A stretch of DNA of 64,000 nucleotides from Rhizobium sp. L51/94. Its GTDB lineage: Bacteria; Pseudomonadota; Alphaproteobacteria; Rhizobiales; Rhizobiaceae. The notes beneath the pieces were generated by a model that saw nothing but the letters and a program-made list of their open reading frames with translations, searched no databases and was not told where the DNA came from. Shown here piece after piece: positions 18,626 to 28,335 of the stretch. Location of the stretch: contig NZ_CP072145.1 in the NCBI RefSeq assembly GCF_019355555.1, positions 124,001 through 188,000 on the forward strand, given 5' to 3'. Each line of letters begins with the position of its first letter. Within the stretch, counting starts at the first letter, position 1. Both the position numbers and the translations under genes were made by a program.

Positions 18626-20758
18626 TTGTTTCTCACGGCCCTCCATAAACGCTACGGGATTGAGCCGTTGCTACAATCCGAAGCCGCTGAATGCGGGCTA
18701 GCGTGTCTGGTGATGGTGGCCGGCTTTCACGGTCATCGGGTGACTTTGTCAGAACTTCGTCGCCGCCACGCCGCATCCGCAAACGGTACGACGCTAAAAA
18801 CGCTTATTGCCGTCGCTGACGACCTCGGTCTGACCAGTCGGCCGCTGAAGCTGGAAATGGCAGATGTCGGCAAGCTGAAGACGCCCTGCATCTTGCACTG
18901 GGATATGTCGCACTACGTCGTGCTGACGCATGCTTCCGGCCGGTGGGTGGACTTGCACGATCCGGCCAGCGGCCAGCGGCGGCTCTCGCTCAACGAGGCA
19001 TCGAAACATTTTACCGGGATAGCGCTGGAACTGACACCGGCGACCACCTTCCGAAAACGCAAGGTGGTCGAGCGGGTGCGCCTGGCCGACCTGTGGTCCA
19101 GGAGCGCCGGCTTCATTCCGAGCCTGCTGCAGATCCTGGCGCTCTCCGCCCTGTTGCAATTCTTTGTTCTGCTGTCGCCGCTCGTCAACCAGATGATTGT
19201 CGATGAGGCAATCTCAAAGGGTGATTTCAGTCTCCTGAACGTCATAGTCATCGGCGCGGCATTGCTGCTGTTGGTTCAGAGCGCCACGACCTTGTTGCGC
19301 GGATACGTGCAGATGCATTTCAGCACGCTTCTTACCTTTCAGATGCGCGGCAATCTGTTGCGTCATGCCATGCGCCTGCCTGTCCCGTGGTTTGAAAAAC
19401 GGCGTCTCGGCGATATCCTATCGCGTTTTAATTCCCTTCAGCCGGTTCAGGATCTGCTGACAGGTGGCTTTGTGTCCGGCGCGCTGGACGGGTTAATGGC
19501 GATCATCACGCTGGTCGTGATGGTGATCTACGCGCCCTATCTGGCAAGCATTGTGCTGGGCTCGCTGGCGCTGGTCATTTGCATACGCTTGGGGACTTTT
19601 CCGTGGCTTCGCAGCCTGACCAACGAGGGTATCCAGTACCAGGCCAAGGTGGATGGTATCCTGCTTGAAACGATCCGTGGTGCGCGGGCATTCAAGCTGT
19701 TCGGACGTGAACTGGAACGCCACGGTGTCTGGCAAAATGCCTATGCCGACAGCATCAACAACAATGTACGCGTCCAGAAAATCAGTCTTAAGGGTTCGGC
19801 AGGCTTATCCTTCCTGACGGGCGCCGAGATGCTCCTCGTCTTCTATTTCGGAGCCGGCAGCATCATCCGCGGAGAGATGACGCTCGGCATGTTGCTGGCT
19901 TTCCTTTCCTATCGGAGCCAGTTCAGCACGGCGGCGTTTTCACTCATCGACCAGTATTTCGAATTTCGCATGATCGGCCTTCATCTAGAGCGCCTGGCCG
20001 ATGTCGTGCATCAGGATCCAGAGCCCGCCCTCAATGCCGCAGCCCGGGGGGATCGTCCACTTGCCGGATCACTTCTCGTACGCAACCTCTCCTTTCGCTA
20101 TGCCGAACGGGAGGCATGGGTTCTGAAGGATGTATCCCTCTCCATAGAGGCGGGGCAGTCCGTCGTCTTTGTGGGCCCTTCTGGCGGCGGCAAGTCTACC
20201 CTCTTGAAGTTGTTGATGGGCCTCTATCCGCCGGGTGAGGGCGAGGTGTTTGTGGACGGCCTCCCGCTCGGGGTCTTCGGGATGCGGGCGTACCGAGCCA
20301 AGGTCGGTGTGGTGATGCAGGACGACCAGCTTTTTGCGGGGACGATTGCCGACAATATCGCTTTTTTCGATCCTGAGATCGATATCGCTCGGGTCGAGGA
20401 GGTTGTCCGGCTTGTTGGCCTTCACGACGAAATCATGCGTATGCCAATGGGCTACATGACCTTGGTGGGCGACCTCGGATCTACGCTGTCAGGTGGGCAG
20501 CAGCAGCGAGCTCTCCTGGCGCGTGCGCTGTACCGCAAGCCGTCCATATTGTTTCTCGACGAAGGGACGGCCAATCTGGATGTCCTGTCGGAGCGCCGCC
20601 TCATGCAATCGCTGAGCAAGCTCGGAATCACCCAAGTGATGGTCGCCCATCGCCCCGGAGCCATCGAAGGTGCTGCCCGCGCCTTCGCAGTGGAAAACGG
20701 CAATATACGCGAGCTAAAGCGCGATGTGCCGGCCCACCCTCTGCAGGTGGTGCCATGA
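18626..20758 (+). CDS. Peptidase-containing ABC transporter (C39 domain) for double-glycine peptides
   Basis: About 710 aa. The N-terminal C39 peptidase has the catalytic Cys in QSEAAECGLACL, His in MSHYVVL and Asp in HDPASG; six membrane segments follow (e.g. ALLQFFVLLSPLVNQMIVDE), then an ABC ATPase with Walker A GPSGGGKST, signature LSGGQQQRALLARAL and Walker B ILFLDE. Such proteins cleave the GG leader and export the peptide in one step (CvaB/LcnC type). No ATG exists near the domain start; the TTG at 18626 is chosen from domain length, a TTG at 18518 being the alternative. ATGA overlap with the adaptor gene and the GG-peptide gene downstream define the operon. Confidence 0.92.
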   Translation: MFLTALHKRYGIEPLLQSEAAECGLACLVMVAGFHGHRVTLSELRRRHAASANGTTLKTLIAVADDLGLTSRPLKLEMADVGKLKTPCILHWDMSHYVVLTHASGRWVDLHDPASGQRRLSLNEASKHFTGIALELTPATTFRKRKVVERVRLADLWSRSAGFIPSLLQILALSALLQFFVLLSPLVNQMIVDEAISKGDFSLLNVIVIGAALLLLVQSATTLLRGYVQMHFSTLLTFQMRGNLLRHAMRLPVPWFEKRRLGDILSRFNSLQPVQDLLTGGFVSGALDGLMAIITLVVMVIYAPYLASIVLGSLALVICIRLGTFPWLRSLTNEGIQYQAKVDGILLETIRGARAFKLFGRELERHGVWQNAYADSINNNVRVQKISLKGSAGLSFLTGAEMLLVFYFGAGSIIRGEMTLGMLLAFLSYRSQFSTAAFSLIDQYFEFRMIGLHLERLADVVHQDPEPALNAAARGDRPLAGSLLVRNLSFRYAEREAWVLKDVSLSIEAGQSVVFVGPSGGGKSTLLKLLMGLYPPGEGEVFVDGLPLGVFGMRAYRAKVGVVMQDDQLFAGTIADNIAFFDPEIDIARVEEVVRLVGLHDEIMRMPMGYMTLVGDLGSTLSGGQQQRALLARALYRKPSILFLDEGTANLDVLSERRLMQSLSKLGITQVMVAHRPGAIEGAARAFAVENGNIRELKRDVPAHPLQVVP

Positions 20759-21990
20759 GTACACTGTTCCGCAGCGAAGCCACTGAACATCGTCGCCGCA
20801 TTGGCGGGGAGGTGATGATCGCACAACCGGTAAGCCATGGGGTGATGACCACCGTCCTCGGCTGCCTCGTGGTGGTCGGTGCAGCCTATCTCATGACCGG
20901 TACCTATGCGCGCAAGGAGACGGTGCAGGGCTACATAGCCCCGACTGGTGGCCTGGCACAGATTTACGCCGCCAAGGGCGGTACGGTTACCCGCGTCCTT
21001 GTCCATGAGGGAGACCTGGTCACCCAGGGCCAGCCGATGGTGGAACTGTCGCTGGAGACGACCGGCGCAGACGGCACGGTCGGTGAAAAACTACGGATTG
21101 AGACGCAAGCCCGTATCCAGTCCATCGATACACAGATCAAGGCATCCAACGCCCGCTTTGACCAGGAGGAGCGACGCCTGTCTTCCCGTGTCGAAGGGCT
21201 GGGCAGCGAACTGGCGAGCCAGGAGCAACGTCTGGAGTCGGAACGCCGGCTACAAGCCCTGCAAACAGACGATACCGGCCACTACGCCAAGCTCCAGGTT
21301 AACGGTGGCGGGACGCGTTTTGAACTATCGCGCCGCCAGCAGCAGATCTTTGCCCAAGAGAGCGTCATCCACGAACTCGAGCGGCAGAAGGAACAGCGGC
21401 AAGGCGATCTTGTCGATGCCCGCTCGCAATTGGCCAGCCTGCCGGCGGACAGGGACGACAAGCTCGCTCAGCTACAAGGTCTTCGCAGCGAGCTCGAGCA
21501 ATCTCTTGCGCAACTGCAGGTCAACCGCGCCTATGTGGTCGTCGCGCCGGTGGCCGGCCGGGTTGCGGCGCTACAGGCTCAGCCGGGGCAGACTGCCATC
21601 GCGCAATCGCCTCTTGCGGCCCTGGTGCCTGGTGGCAGCAACCTGGAAGCCAATCTGCTGGTTCCGCCGCGCGCTGCTGGCCTTATCCAGCCAGGGCAAG
21701 AGGTACGGCTGAAGGTCGATGCCTTTCCATATCAGCGTTTCGGGATGCTTTTGGGCCATGTCGTTCAGGTCTCCCGCGCAACCTATCGCGAGGGTGAGCT
21801 TCTGGCTCCCATCGCCCTCACAGCTCCCGTCTACCGGGTCACAGTCAGCCTCGAGCGCACCAGCATCGCCGCGTATGGCGAAGAGCGTCCGCTGACCCCC
21901 GGTATGACCCTAATCGGCGATATCGTGACAGATCGCCGACACTTCACCGACTGGATAATGGACCCTCTGATGGCCATAGGCAGCCGGTGA
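20755..21990 (+). CDS. HlyD-family membrane fusion protein (CvaA-like)
   Basis: 411 aa; start overlaps the transporter stop (ATGA). One N-terminal membrane segment (VLGCLVVVGAAYLMTG), a lipoyl half-motif (YAAKGGTVTRVLVHEGDLV), a long coiled coil (about residues 110-250), the second lipoyl half (VAPVAGRVAALQAQPGQ) and a C-terminal beta domain. It would bridge the inner-membrane ABC exporter to an outer-membrane TolC-like channel, which is not encoded here. GRIT-free sequence but similar in order to the CvaA/NHLM adaptors for peptides. Confidence 0.9.
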   Translation: MSTLFRSEATEHRRRIGGEVMIAQPVSHGVMTTVLGCLVVVGAAYLMTGTYARKETVQGYIAPTGGLAQIYAAKGGTVTRVLVHEGDLVTQGQPMVELSLETTGADGTVGEKLRIETQARIQSIDTQIKASNARFDQEERRLSSRVEGLGSELASQEQRLESERRLQALQTDDTGHYAKLQVNGGGTRFELSRRQQQIFAQESVIHELERQKEQRQGDLVDARSQLASLPADRDDKLAQLQGLRSELEQSLAQLQVNRAYVVVAPVAGRVAALQAQPGQTAIAQSPLAALVPGGSNLEANLLVPPRAAGLIQPGQEVRLKVDAFPYQRFGMLLGHVVQVSRATYREGELLAPIALTAPVYRVTVSLERTSIAAYGEERPLTPGMTLIGDIVTDRRHFTDWIMDPLMAIGSR

Positions 21991-22050
21991 TGACTGACGG
22001 AGGGGAAGGCCAGGCAGGCCACCCCCCACCCAACCTGAAAGGAGACTACC

Positions 22051-22290
22051 ATGAACAACATCATCGAACTCGACATCGCCCAGCTGGATCTCGTGAGCGG
22101 CGGCGCCTCTTCGGTCGCTTCCACGGTCACCATCGGTGCTGATGGTGCTGTCAGCGGCAGCTACACCTTCGGTTCGAAGTCGGGCACGTTTTCGGCATCG
22201 CTGCCGGCTGAAGTCGTACAGAAGGCTGGAACGTTCTCGTTCAGCAACGCGTCTGGCGGCTTCAACTTCAATAACTCGTTTGCTAGCTAA
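22051..22290 (+). CDS. Double-glycine leader peptide, candidate microcin/bacteriocin precursor
   Basis: 79 aa preceded by GAAAGGAG. The leader MNNIIELDIAQLDLVSGG ends in GG and has the hydrophobic spacing (L/I at -4, -7, -12) cut by C39 peptidases, matching the exporter 60 bp upstream. The predicted 61-residue core has no Cys and no charge cluster; it is rich in Ser, Gly, Thr and Phe with repeated G-x-F/Y-x-S units (GSYTFGS, GTFSAS, GTFSFS, GGFNFN), suggesting beta-strand or amyloid-like repeats. No separate immunity gene is visible downstream. A bacteriocin, signalling peptide or surface adhesin are all possible; which one is unknown. Confidence 0.8.
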   Translation: MNNIIELDIAQLDLVSGGASSVASTVTIGADGAVSGSYTFGSKSGTFSASLPAEVVQKAGTFSFSNASGGFNFNNSFAS

Positions 22291-22311
22291 CCGTCTCTGA
22301 TAGCAATAATT

Positions 22312-22336
22312 CCGGCAGCCGGTTCCCGGCTGCCGG
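22312..22336 (+). terminator. Strong hairpin after the peptide gene
   Basis: CCGGCAGCCGG and CCGGCTGCCGG form a perfect 11-bp stem with a three-base loop 22 bases after the peptide stop. No T-run follows, so it may be a Rho-dependent terminator or an RNA-stabilising hairpin. Confidence 0.6.
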
Positions 22337-22835
22337 TCCATCCTGGCTCGGTCGGGCTGTTGCCACCCGCAAGCAGGCTCACATGGGTTTGACAAAAAGC
22401 CTCATATAGCTTTAGTCCGGGTCGTAGCGACTGACTTCGAGGCCGCTCGACGCGCCTGGCGGCATGCTTGCCGTGACGGGCCACGCCCAAAACTTCTCGC
22501 AGTGAAATCGCCCTAAGCAAACCTCCAGTCTGGAGCAGAGACTATGATCCATTGCCTTCTGGTAAGCCGAAAAGCCCAATTTAGTGGGGCGCCGTCCTAC
22601 CGTTATGGTCACCTTTAAGCTGAAGGAATTGCTTGCGGCAAATATCAACGTGAATGCCGAAAGCCTAGATCTGTCGTACCAACAAGGGCACCCGAACGCT
22701 ACGCGCACCGTCGAGCAAGCAGCAGCAATTGCAAATTGTCGGGGTCTTTCGCTCTTGAGCGATAGAGAAACTGGTGAGTTTCACAACCACCGAACGAGAC
22801 TTCACACCGAGATTAAATAGAATGAATAGTACCCA
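22337..22835. other. Stretch without a supported gene
   Basis: About 500 bp between the peptide operon and emrA. Short open frames exist on both strands but none has a recognised motif or ribosome binding site. An immunity gene could be here but nothing supports one. Confidence 0.45.
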
Positions 22836-23188
22836 ATGCGACGGAGTGATCTGGTGCTAGCACAGGTGAATGCGACGCGGGCTGAAAAGTTAGACGACGC
22901 TTCTTGCGAACCGCCCGGAGAAGTTTTCGTGCCGTCCAAAAACCCCGAACAGAAGCGTCGCATCAAACGCATCCTTCTGACCGTCGCCATTTTGGCAATG
23001 ATCGCCGGTGGAATATGGTTCTTACGCTATTGGACGGTCGGCCGCTTCCTGCAGTCCACGAATGACGCGTTCCTTCAGGCCGACCAGACGACAGTGTCGC
23101 CAAAGGTCCAGGGATATGTCGAACAGGTGTATGTCGTCGCCAACCAGAAGGTCGCGGTCGGAGATAGGCTTTTGAAGATCGAGCCTAG

Positions 23189-24605
23189 CACTACTTTGGC
23201 AGATTGGGGCAAGGCTGGTTTGAGATGATTGTGCTCTCTTCGTTGGGAGCGCGATATGGCAGATTGGGATACGGAGCTTTCAGCATTTTTGCAGCCATTT
23301 CTGGACAAGCTCGAACACAAGAAGCGACGACAGATGTGCCCGCTTTACGTCTCTGGGCTCATTGGACCGGGTGACCGCAAGAGTATCGAGCCGATGGCGG
23401 AACGGTTTGCTCCAGGCCAGTACGACCGCCTGCACCATTTCATTTCCGATGGCCTTTGGGATGCTGTTCCTCTTGAGACTGAGCTTGCGCGACAGGCAGA
23501 CAGGATCGTTGGCGCGTTAGATGCGTTTCTGGTGATCGATGATACCGGCCTTCCCAAGAAAGGCGACCACTCAGTCGGCGTCGCGCCGCAATACGCTTCG
23601 ATGCTGGGCAAGAGGGCAAATTGCCAGACGCTGGTGTCGGTGACGCTTGCCCGAGACGAGGTTCCTGTTCCGGTTGGCTTGCGTCTGTTCCTGCCCGAGG
23701 GCTGGACCAGTGACGAGGATCGAATGGCAAAAGCTGGCGTTCCCGAGCCGATACGCAAACCGCGCACCAAGCCGGAGATCGCTCTTAACGAGATCGATCG
23801 GTTGATCGTGGCTGGTGTCCGGTTTGGCACAGTGCTGGCTGATGCAGGCTACGGCCTGTCGGCTACGTTCCGAAAGGGGCTGAGTGAACGTGGCCTCACC
23901 TGGGCGGTCGGTATCCCCAAGCATCAGAAGGTTTATCCCGATGATGTCGGATTGATCTTTCCCATCTCCGGTCATGGTCGCCCACGCAAGCATCCGATCC
24001 CCGACATTCTGTCGGTTGCCTCGGAGACGATCCTGACGCATGCAAGCTGGAAGAAGGTCAGTTGGCGGCGTGGCACAAAGGGCCGCCTGACGGCACGCTT
24101 TGCAGCATTGCGCGTCCGGATCGCCGACGGCACGCCGCAACGCATTCTTGATAAGGGACAGCAACACATGCCGGGCGAGGAAGCCTGGTTGGTTGGCGAA
24201 TGGCGATCAAACGACGAGCGTAAATACTACCTGTCCAACTTGCCGGCTAACGCCACGTTGAAAGCGCTGGCCGCCGCCATCAAGGCGAGATGGGTTTGCG
24301 AGCAAGCGCATCAGCAGATGAAAGAGGAACTCGGCCTCGACCACTTCGAAGGCCGATCATGGCAAGGGCTACATCGGCACGCTCTGATGACGATGATCGC
24401 CTACGCCTTCCTCCAGCACCAGAGATTGCAGACTGCAAAGCGGGAAAAAAAAGAAGCGACAAGCACGCAAGGGGCCGCCTGAACCCACCCTGCCTGCTAT
24501 CCGTCGAGCCGTCATCAGCGCACTCGCCACGCCCATGACCACAATCCGATGTCCCCACTGCAAAGCGCACATTCGAACCGCAGAACCAGTTCTGCCAAAG
24601 TAGTG
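23189..24605 (+). mobile_element. IS701-family insertion sequence in emrA
   Basis: 1417 bp with 15-bp perfect terminal inverted repeats (CACTACTTTGGCAGA / TCTGCCAAAGTAGTG) flanked by a CTAG duplication (23185-23188 and 24606-24609). A 4-bp YTAR target is characteristic of IS701. One intact transposase. The clean duplication and restorable host gene suggest a recent insertion. Confidence 0.93.
23256..24482 (+). CDS. IS701-family transposase
   Basis: 408 aa from the ATG at 23256 (GGGAG upstream). DDE signature region FLVIDDTGLPKKGDHSVGVA gives the first Asp; VLADAGYG the second; KEELGLDHFEGRSWQGLHRH the Glu. These are typical of IS701 (DDE, IS4 superfamily) transposases. Intact. Confidence 0.92.
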   Translation: MADWDTELSAFLQPFLDKLEHKKRRQMCPLYVSGLIGPGDRKSIEPMAERFAPGQYDRLHHFISDGLWDAVPLETELARQADRIVGALDAFLVIDDTGLPKKGDHSVGVAPQYASMLGKRANCQTLVSVTLARDEVPVPVGLRLFLPEGWTSDEDRMAKAGVPEPIRKPRTKPEIALNEIDRLIVAGVRFGTVLADAGYGLSATFRKGLSERGLTWAVGIPKHQKVYPDDVGLIFPISGHGRPRKHPIPDILSVASETILTHASWKKVSWRRGTKGRLTARFAALRVRIADGTPQRILDKGQQHMPGEEAWLVGEWRSNDERKYYLSNLPANATLKALAAAIKARWVCEQAHQQMKEELGLDHFEGRSWQGLHRHALMTMIAYAFLQHQRLQTAKREKKEATSTQGAA

Positions 24606-25437
24606 CTAGAAACTATGAGGCTAAAGTCGCGCAAGCACAAGCTGGCGTCGAGTCTTCGAAAGCGGACCTCGCCAGCGCGCAGGCCGAAGCGAAGCGGCAG
24701 ATATCGTCTGTGGGACAGGCTGAGGCGCAACTCTTGTCAGCCAGGACGCAGGCGCAGTTCGCCCAGAGCCAGGTCGACCGCTATCAGTCGCTTGGCCGCG
24801 CCGGCGCGACGTCCAACGAACAGATCGCAACCTACACAAGCCAACGCGACCAGCAGGCCGCGCAGGTCAAGGTGTCCGAAGCGTCTCTGGCGTCTGCAAA
24901 GGAGGCCATCAATACCACTGAGGCCGCCGTCAGACAGGCGGAGGCGGCTGTACGGCAATCCGAAGCGCAGCTCGCAACGGCCCAGCTTGATCTCGACGCC
25001 ACCGAGATCACCGCGCCGATCGCGGGCGTCGTCGGCGACAAGTCGGTAGCCGTCGGGCAATATGTCTCCGATGGTACGCGACTGATGAAGCTCGTCCCGG
25101 TCAAAGACATCTACCTCGTTGCCAACTTCAAGGAGACGCAGGTTGAATTGATGCGTGTCGGACAGCCTGCGAGAATCAGTGTGGACGCCATCAGCTCCGG
25201 AACCCTCGAAGGCGAAGTCGAGAGCTTCTCCCCCGGAACAGGCGCACAATTCGCGCTGATCCCGACCGAGAACGCCACAGGGAATTTCACAAAGATCGTT
25301 CAACGCATACCCGTACGCATCAAAATTGAAGCCAATGCGAACCCGCATATTGTGTTAGTCCCGGGTCTATCTGTCAGCGTCGAGGTGGATACCCACGGCA
25401 TCACCGATGGCAAAGACAATGCAGTGGAGCTTAGCCA

Positions 25438-27000
25438 ATGAGGTCCACGAAATTGGAGGGGGGAAACAACTCGCCAAAAAAGGCGGACGCTGCGGCATGG
25501 ACGGCGGTAACCGCGGGTATCGTTGGCGCCCTTATGGCGACGCTGGACGTTTCGATTACCAACTCTGCGCTGCCACAGATACAAGGGGAAATCGGAACTA
25601 GCGGATCGGAAGGCACATGGATCGTCACTGCCTATCTTGTCGCGGAGATTGTCATGATCCCGCTTTCGGGCTGGTTTACCAACCTTCTCGGCCTCCGCAG
25701 GTTTCTGCTTGTAATGACCTCACTATTCATCTGCTTTTCCATGGTCTGCGGTCTCTCGACCTCGCTTGGCATGATGGTGGCAGGACGCGTGGGGCAGGGG
25801 TTCACCGGAGGCGCGATGATACCTACAGCGATGACCATTATCGCCCAGCGGCTTCCCGCCAACCAGCAGTCTATCGGCGTTGCCCTGTTCGCAATTACCG
25901 CGATCATGGGACCGATTGCCGGACCTGTTCTTGGCGGATGGCTTACGGAAAACGCCAGCTGGCACTATGCGTTCTTCCTTAACCTCCCCGTAGGCGTCGG
26001 CCTGATTATGCTTCTGACCCTTGGATTGCCGTCTTCAAGGACCAATCTCGAATTGCTTCTTGAAGCGGACTGGCTGGGGATCGTAGGGTTGTCGATGTTT
26101 CTAGGGTGCCTGACGGTAGTTCTTGAGGACGGACAGAGAGAAAGCTGGTTCGAGTCGTCGTTGATTGTCCTCCTGACTGGCGTCGCGCTGGGAGGTTTTT
26201 GTATGCTTGTCTTGGGCCAGCTTACTGCCGATAGGCCTGTAATCCGCCTGAGCATCCTGTTTCAAAGATCGTTTGGAAGTGTCGTCCTCATGGCGGTCGT
26301 CACGGGGGCATCGCTCTATGGAATAACCTATCTCATCCCTCAATTCCTTGCCCGTATTAGTGGATACAACGCGCTTCAATCGGGAATGGTCGTTCTTATC
26401 AGCGGCCTGCCAATGCTGGCGATCATTCCGTTCTTCCCGCTTCTGATCAGAACCCTTGACCTCAGGATCGCAATCGCATTCGGGCTGGTCTGCTATTCGG
26501 TCAGCTGTTACCTGGACACGAGCCTCACCGCAGCTACCAATGGCGGAGACTTCGGTTTCTCGCAGCTACTGCGAGGGCTCGGGCAGACGTTCACCCTTGT
26601 CTTCCTGAACCAGGCGATGACGAGCTCCGTACCTCGCGAGCAGGCGCAGGACGCAGCCGGAATCTACACTGCTGCCCGTAACCTAGGCGGGTCTATCGGA
26701 CTGGCCGTGATAGGACTCATGCTCGACCGTCAGACTTCGGTTCATACGCAACGTCTAATGGAGAGGGTCACCGCCAATTCAGTTATTGCTCAGGAACGCA
26801 TCCACCAGTCCGGCAGCGATCCGCAGTCTGTTCAGCTCGCCATTGTGAACATCTTTCAGGTTATTAAGCGTGAGGCCGCCGTCATGGCATTCAACGACAT
26901 GTTCTATTTTTTTGCCATCGCCCTTCTGGTCATTTTCCCCCTAGTGTTTATCCTAAGACCAATTCAGCGCGGACCCGCCGTGGCGATGCCTCAGCATTGA
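25438..27000 (+). CDS. emrB: EmrB/QacA-type DHA2 multidrug efflux transporter
   Basis: 520 aa, start overlapping the emrA stop (ATGA). About 14 membrane segments, with the MFS motif A region GWFTNLLGLRRFLL, the antiporter motif C GPIAGPVLGGWLTENASWHY and motif D1 LDVSITNSALPQIQGEIG. It exports hydrophobic compounds by proton antiport and normally works with EmrA, which is disrupted here, possibly also reducing emrB expression by polarity. Substrate unknown; plant phenolics or flavonoids are plausible in this group. Confidence 0.92.
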   Translation: MRSTKLEGGNNSPKKADAAAWTAVTAGIVGALMATLDVSITNSALPQIQGEIGTSGSEGTWIVTAYLVAEIVMIPLSGWFTNLLGLRRFLLVMTSLFICFSMVCGLSTSLGMMVAGRVGQGFTGGAMIPTAMTIIAQRLPANQQSIGVALFAITAIMGPIAGPVLGGWLTENASWHYAFFLNLPVGVGLIMLLTLGLPSSRTNLELLLEADWLGIVGLSMFLGCLTVVLEDGQRESWFESSLIVLLTGVALGGFCMLVLGQLTADRPVIRLSILFQRSFGSVVLMAVVTGASLYGITYLIPQFLARISGYNALQSGMVVLISGLPMLAIIPFFPLLIRTLDLRIAIAFGLVCYSVSCYLDTSLTAATNGGDFGFSQLLRGLGQTFTLVFLNQAMTSSVPREQAQDAAGIYTAARNLGGSIGLAVIGLMLDRQTSVHTQRLMERVTANSVIAQERIHQSGSDPQSVQLAIVNIFQVIKREAAVMAFNDMFYFFAIALLVIFPLVFILRPIQRGPAVAMPQH

Positions 27001-27361
27001 ATTTATGGCCTCAGCACTGGGAGATGAAAGGGACATGATGAAATCCGCGCTGATAACGGCAAGGCGGCCGAGAATGCCCAAGCCTCGCCGCGCTCAAGAG
27101 GGCGTGTCCTACGTCGATCTCAATGCGATTGTCCGCGAGGAAGCATTAAATAGACTTCTGACGGATTACCGACGCTATCGTTGTCCAAGGTCCGTTCTCG
27201 CTTAAGCAAGGGGCTCGGAACCTTCATGGATGGCCGCGAGGTTCGCCCGTTTCATGGTGCGACGACAGAGTAGCTAAACAACGGGGTGCCTGGGCCTCGC
27301 GTTGAAGCGATGACGGCACAATATGCGTCTGTACCCCGGTGAATGACTGATGTGTATTTAG
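27001..27361. other. Short intergenic stretch
   Basis: About 360 bp after emrB. A 66-codon open frame (27005-27205) has no known motif or clear ribosome binding site and is not called. Confidence 0.5.
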
Positions 27362-27402
27362 AAAAAAAAGGCCGCGAAACATGTGTTTCGCGGCCTTTTT
27401 TG
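27362..27402. terminator. Bidirectional rho-independent terminator
   Basis: AAAAAAAGGCCGCGAAACAC-type stem: AAGGCCGCGAAACA and TGTTTCGCGGCCTT pair perfectly around the loop, with A-run on one side and T-run on the other. It can end transcripts from both directions: emrB side and the MFS pseudogene side. Confidence 0.88.
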
Positions 27403-27417
27403 ATGCGATCGTTTGGA

Positions 27418-28335
27418 TCAGATCTCTTCGTTGCCTGACAGCATGATGCAGACAAGCGTGATGAAGGCGGCGATTGCCATGTAGTAGCCGACATAGGCAA
27501 GGCCGTAGTTGCTGGCGAGCCAGGTGGCCATAAAGGGTGCCAGCGACGCGCCGAAGATGCCGGCAAAGTTGAAGGTGATGGAGGCGCCGGTATAGCGCAC
27601 GGCGACCGGGAACGGAGCTGCCAGTGCAGTTCCAATTGGGCCGTAGGTCATCCCCGCCAATGCCATGCTGACAGCGGCAAAGATATAGATCTCGGTGAGG
27701 CCACCGGTGAGCAGGGTCTGCAGGAAGAACGAGAAGACACCGATCGCGACCGTCGTGGCAACGAGGACGGTGCGGCGGCCAAAGCGGTCCGATAGCTTGC
27801 CGGCAATCGGGCAGAAGATGCCGAAGAACACCGAGGCCACGATCTGCACGAGTAGCGCGTCGAGGAAGCTGATCTTCAGGACCTTGACGTTGTAGGACAG
27901 AAGGTAGGCCGTGCCGATGTAGCAGAGCACGAAGGTTGCCAGCGCCACGAAGGTGCCGAGGACAAGGCTGCGCTTGTGGTTCTTCAGGATTTCGACCACG
28001 GGAACGGCAACACGCTCCTTGCGGGCACGCCGATCGAGGCGTAGGAGGGCAGGAAGCCGATCAGTAACGTCGAGATGCCCATGGTCATCAGGGCTGCGAC
28101 AAGCGTCACCTTGCGGCCGCTTCGGTCACCGAAATGGCCGAACACGATGGCGCCAATCGGACGGGCAAAGAAGGCGATGGAAAAAGTCGCGAATGACTGC
28201 AGGACGCCGGTGGTTGGATCGCTGGTCGGAAAGAACAGCTCGGGAAAACGAGGACGGCAGCCGTCGCGTAAACGTAAAAGTCGAAGAATTCGATGGTGGT
28301 GCCGATCAGGCTTGCCAGCAGAACGCGTGACGGCG
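27418..28335 (-). pseudogene. MFS metabolite:proton symporter (MHS type), degraded
   Basis: Pieces of one gene in several frames. The start half reads LLASLIGTTIEFFDFYVYAT near 28,270-28,330 in one frame, then shifts near 28,240 into FPELFFPTSDPTTGVLQSFA and GAIVFGHFGDRSGRKVTLVA. At about 28,030 SYASIGVPA is fused to VEILKNHKRSLVLGTFVALA, so roughly 100 residues of the middle (TM5 to the central loop) are missing. The last 190 residues are open. The family moves shikimate, proline or dicarboxylates. It cannot make a working transporter. Confidence 0.82.

Larger units (their letters stand above)
22836..25441 (+). pseudogene. emrA: EmrA-type membrane fusion protein, split by IS701
   Basis: The first 353 bases (22836-23188) encode the N terminus with one membrane segment (ILLTVAILAMIAGGIWFL) and TTVSPKVQGYVEQVYVVANQ; the rest (24610-25441) encodes the coiled coil and LDATEITAPIAGVVGDKSVA. 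Dropping the insertion and one copy of its CTAG target duplication gives 1185 bases, exactly 395 codons, reading KIEPRNYEAKVAQ across the join. EmrA proteins connect EmrB to an outer-membrane channel to expel drugs or plant phenolics. As it stands the gene is broken, so the emrB product downstream lacks its partner. Confidence 0.9.

Noticed and set aside
27005..27205. 66-codon open frame after emrB
   Set aside because: No recognised motif, poor ribosome binding site, and located between a transporter stop and a terminator.
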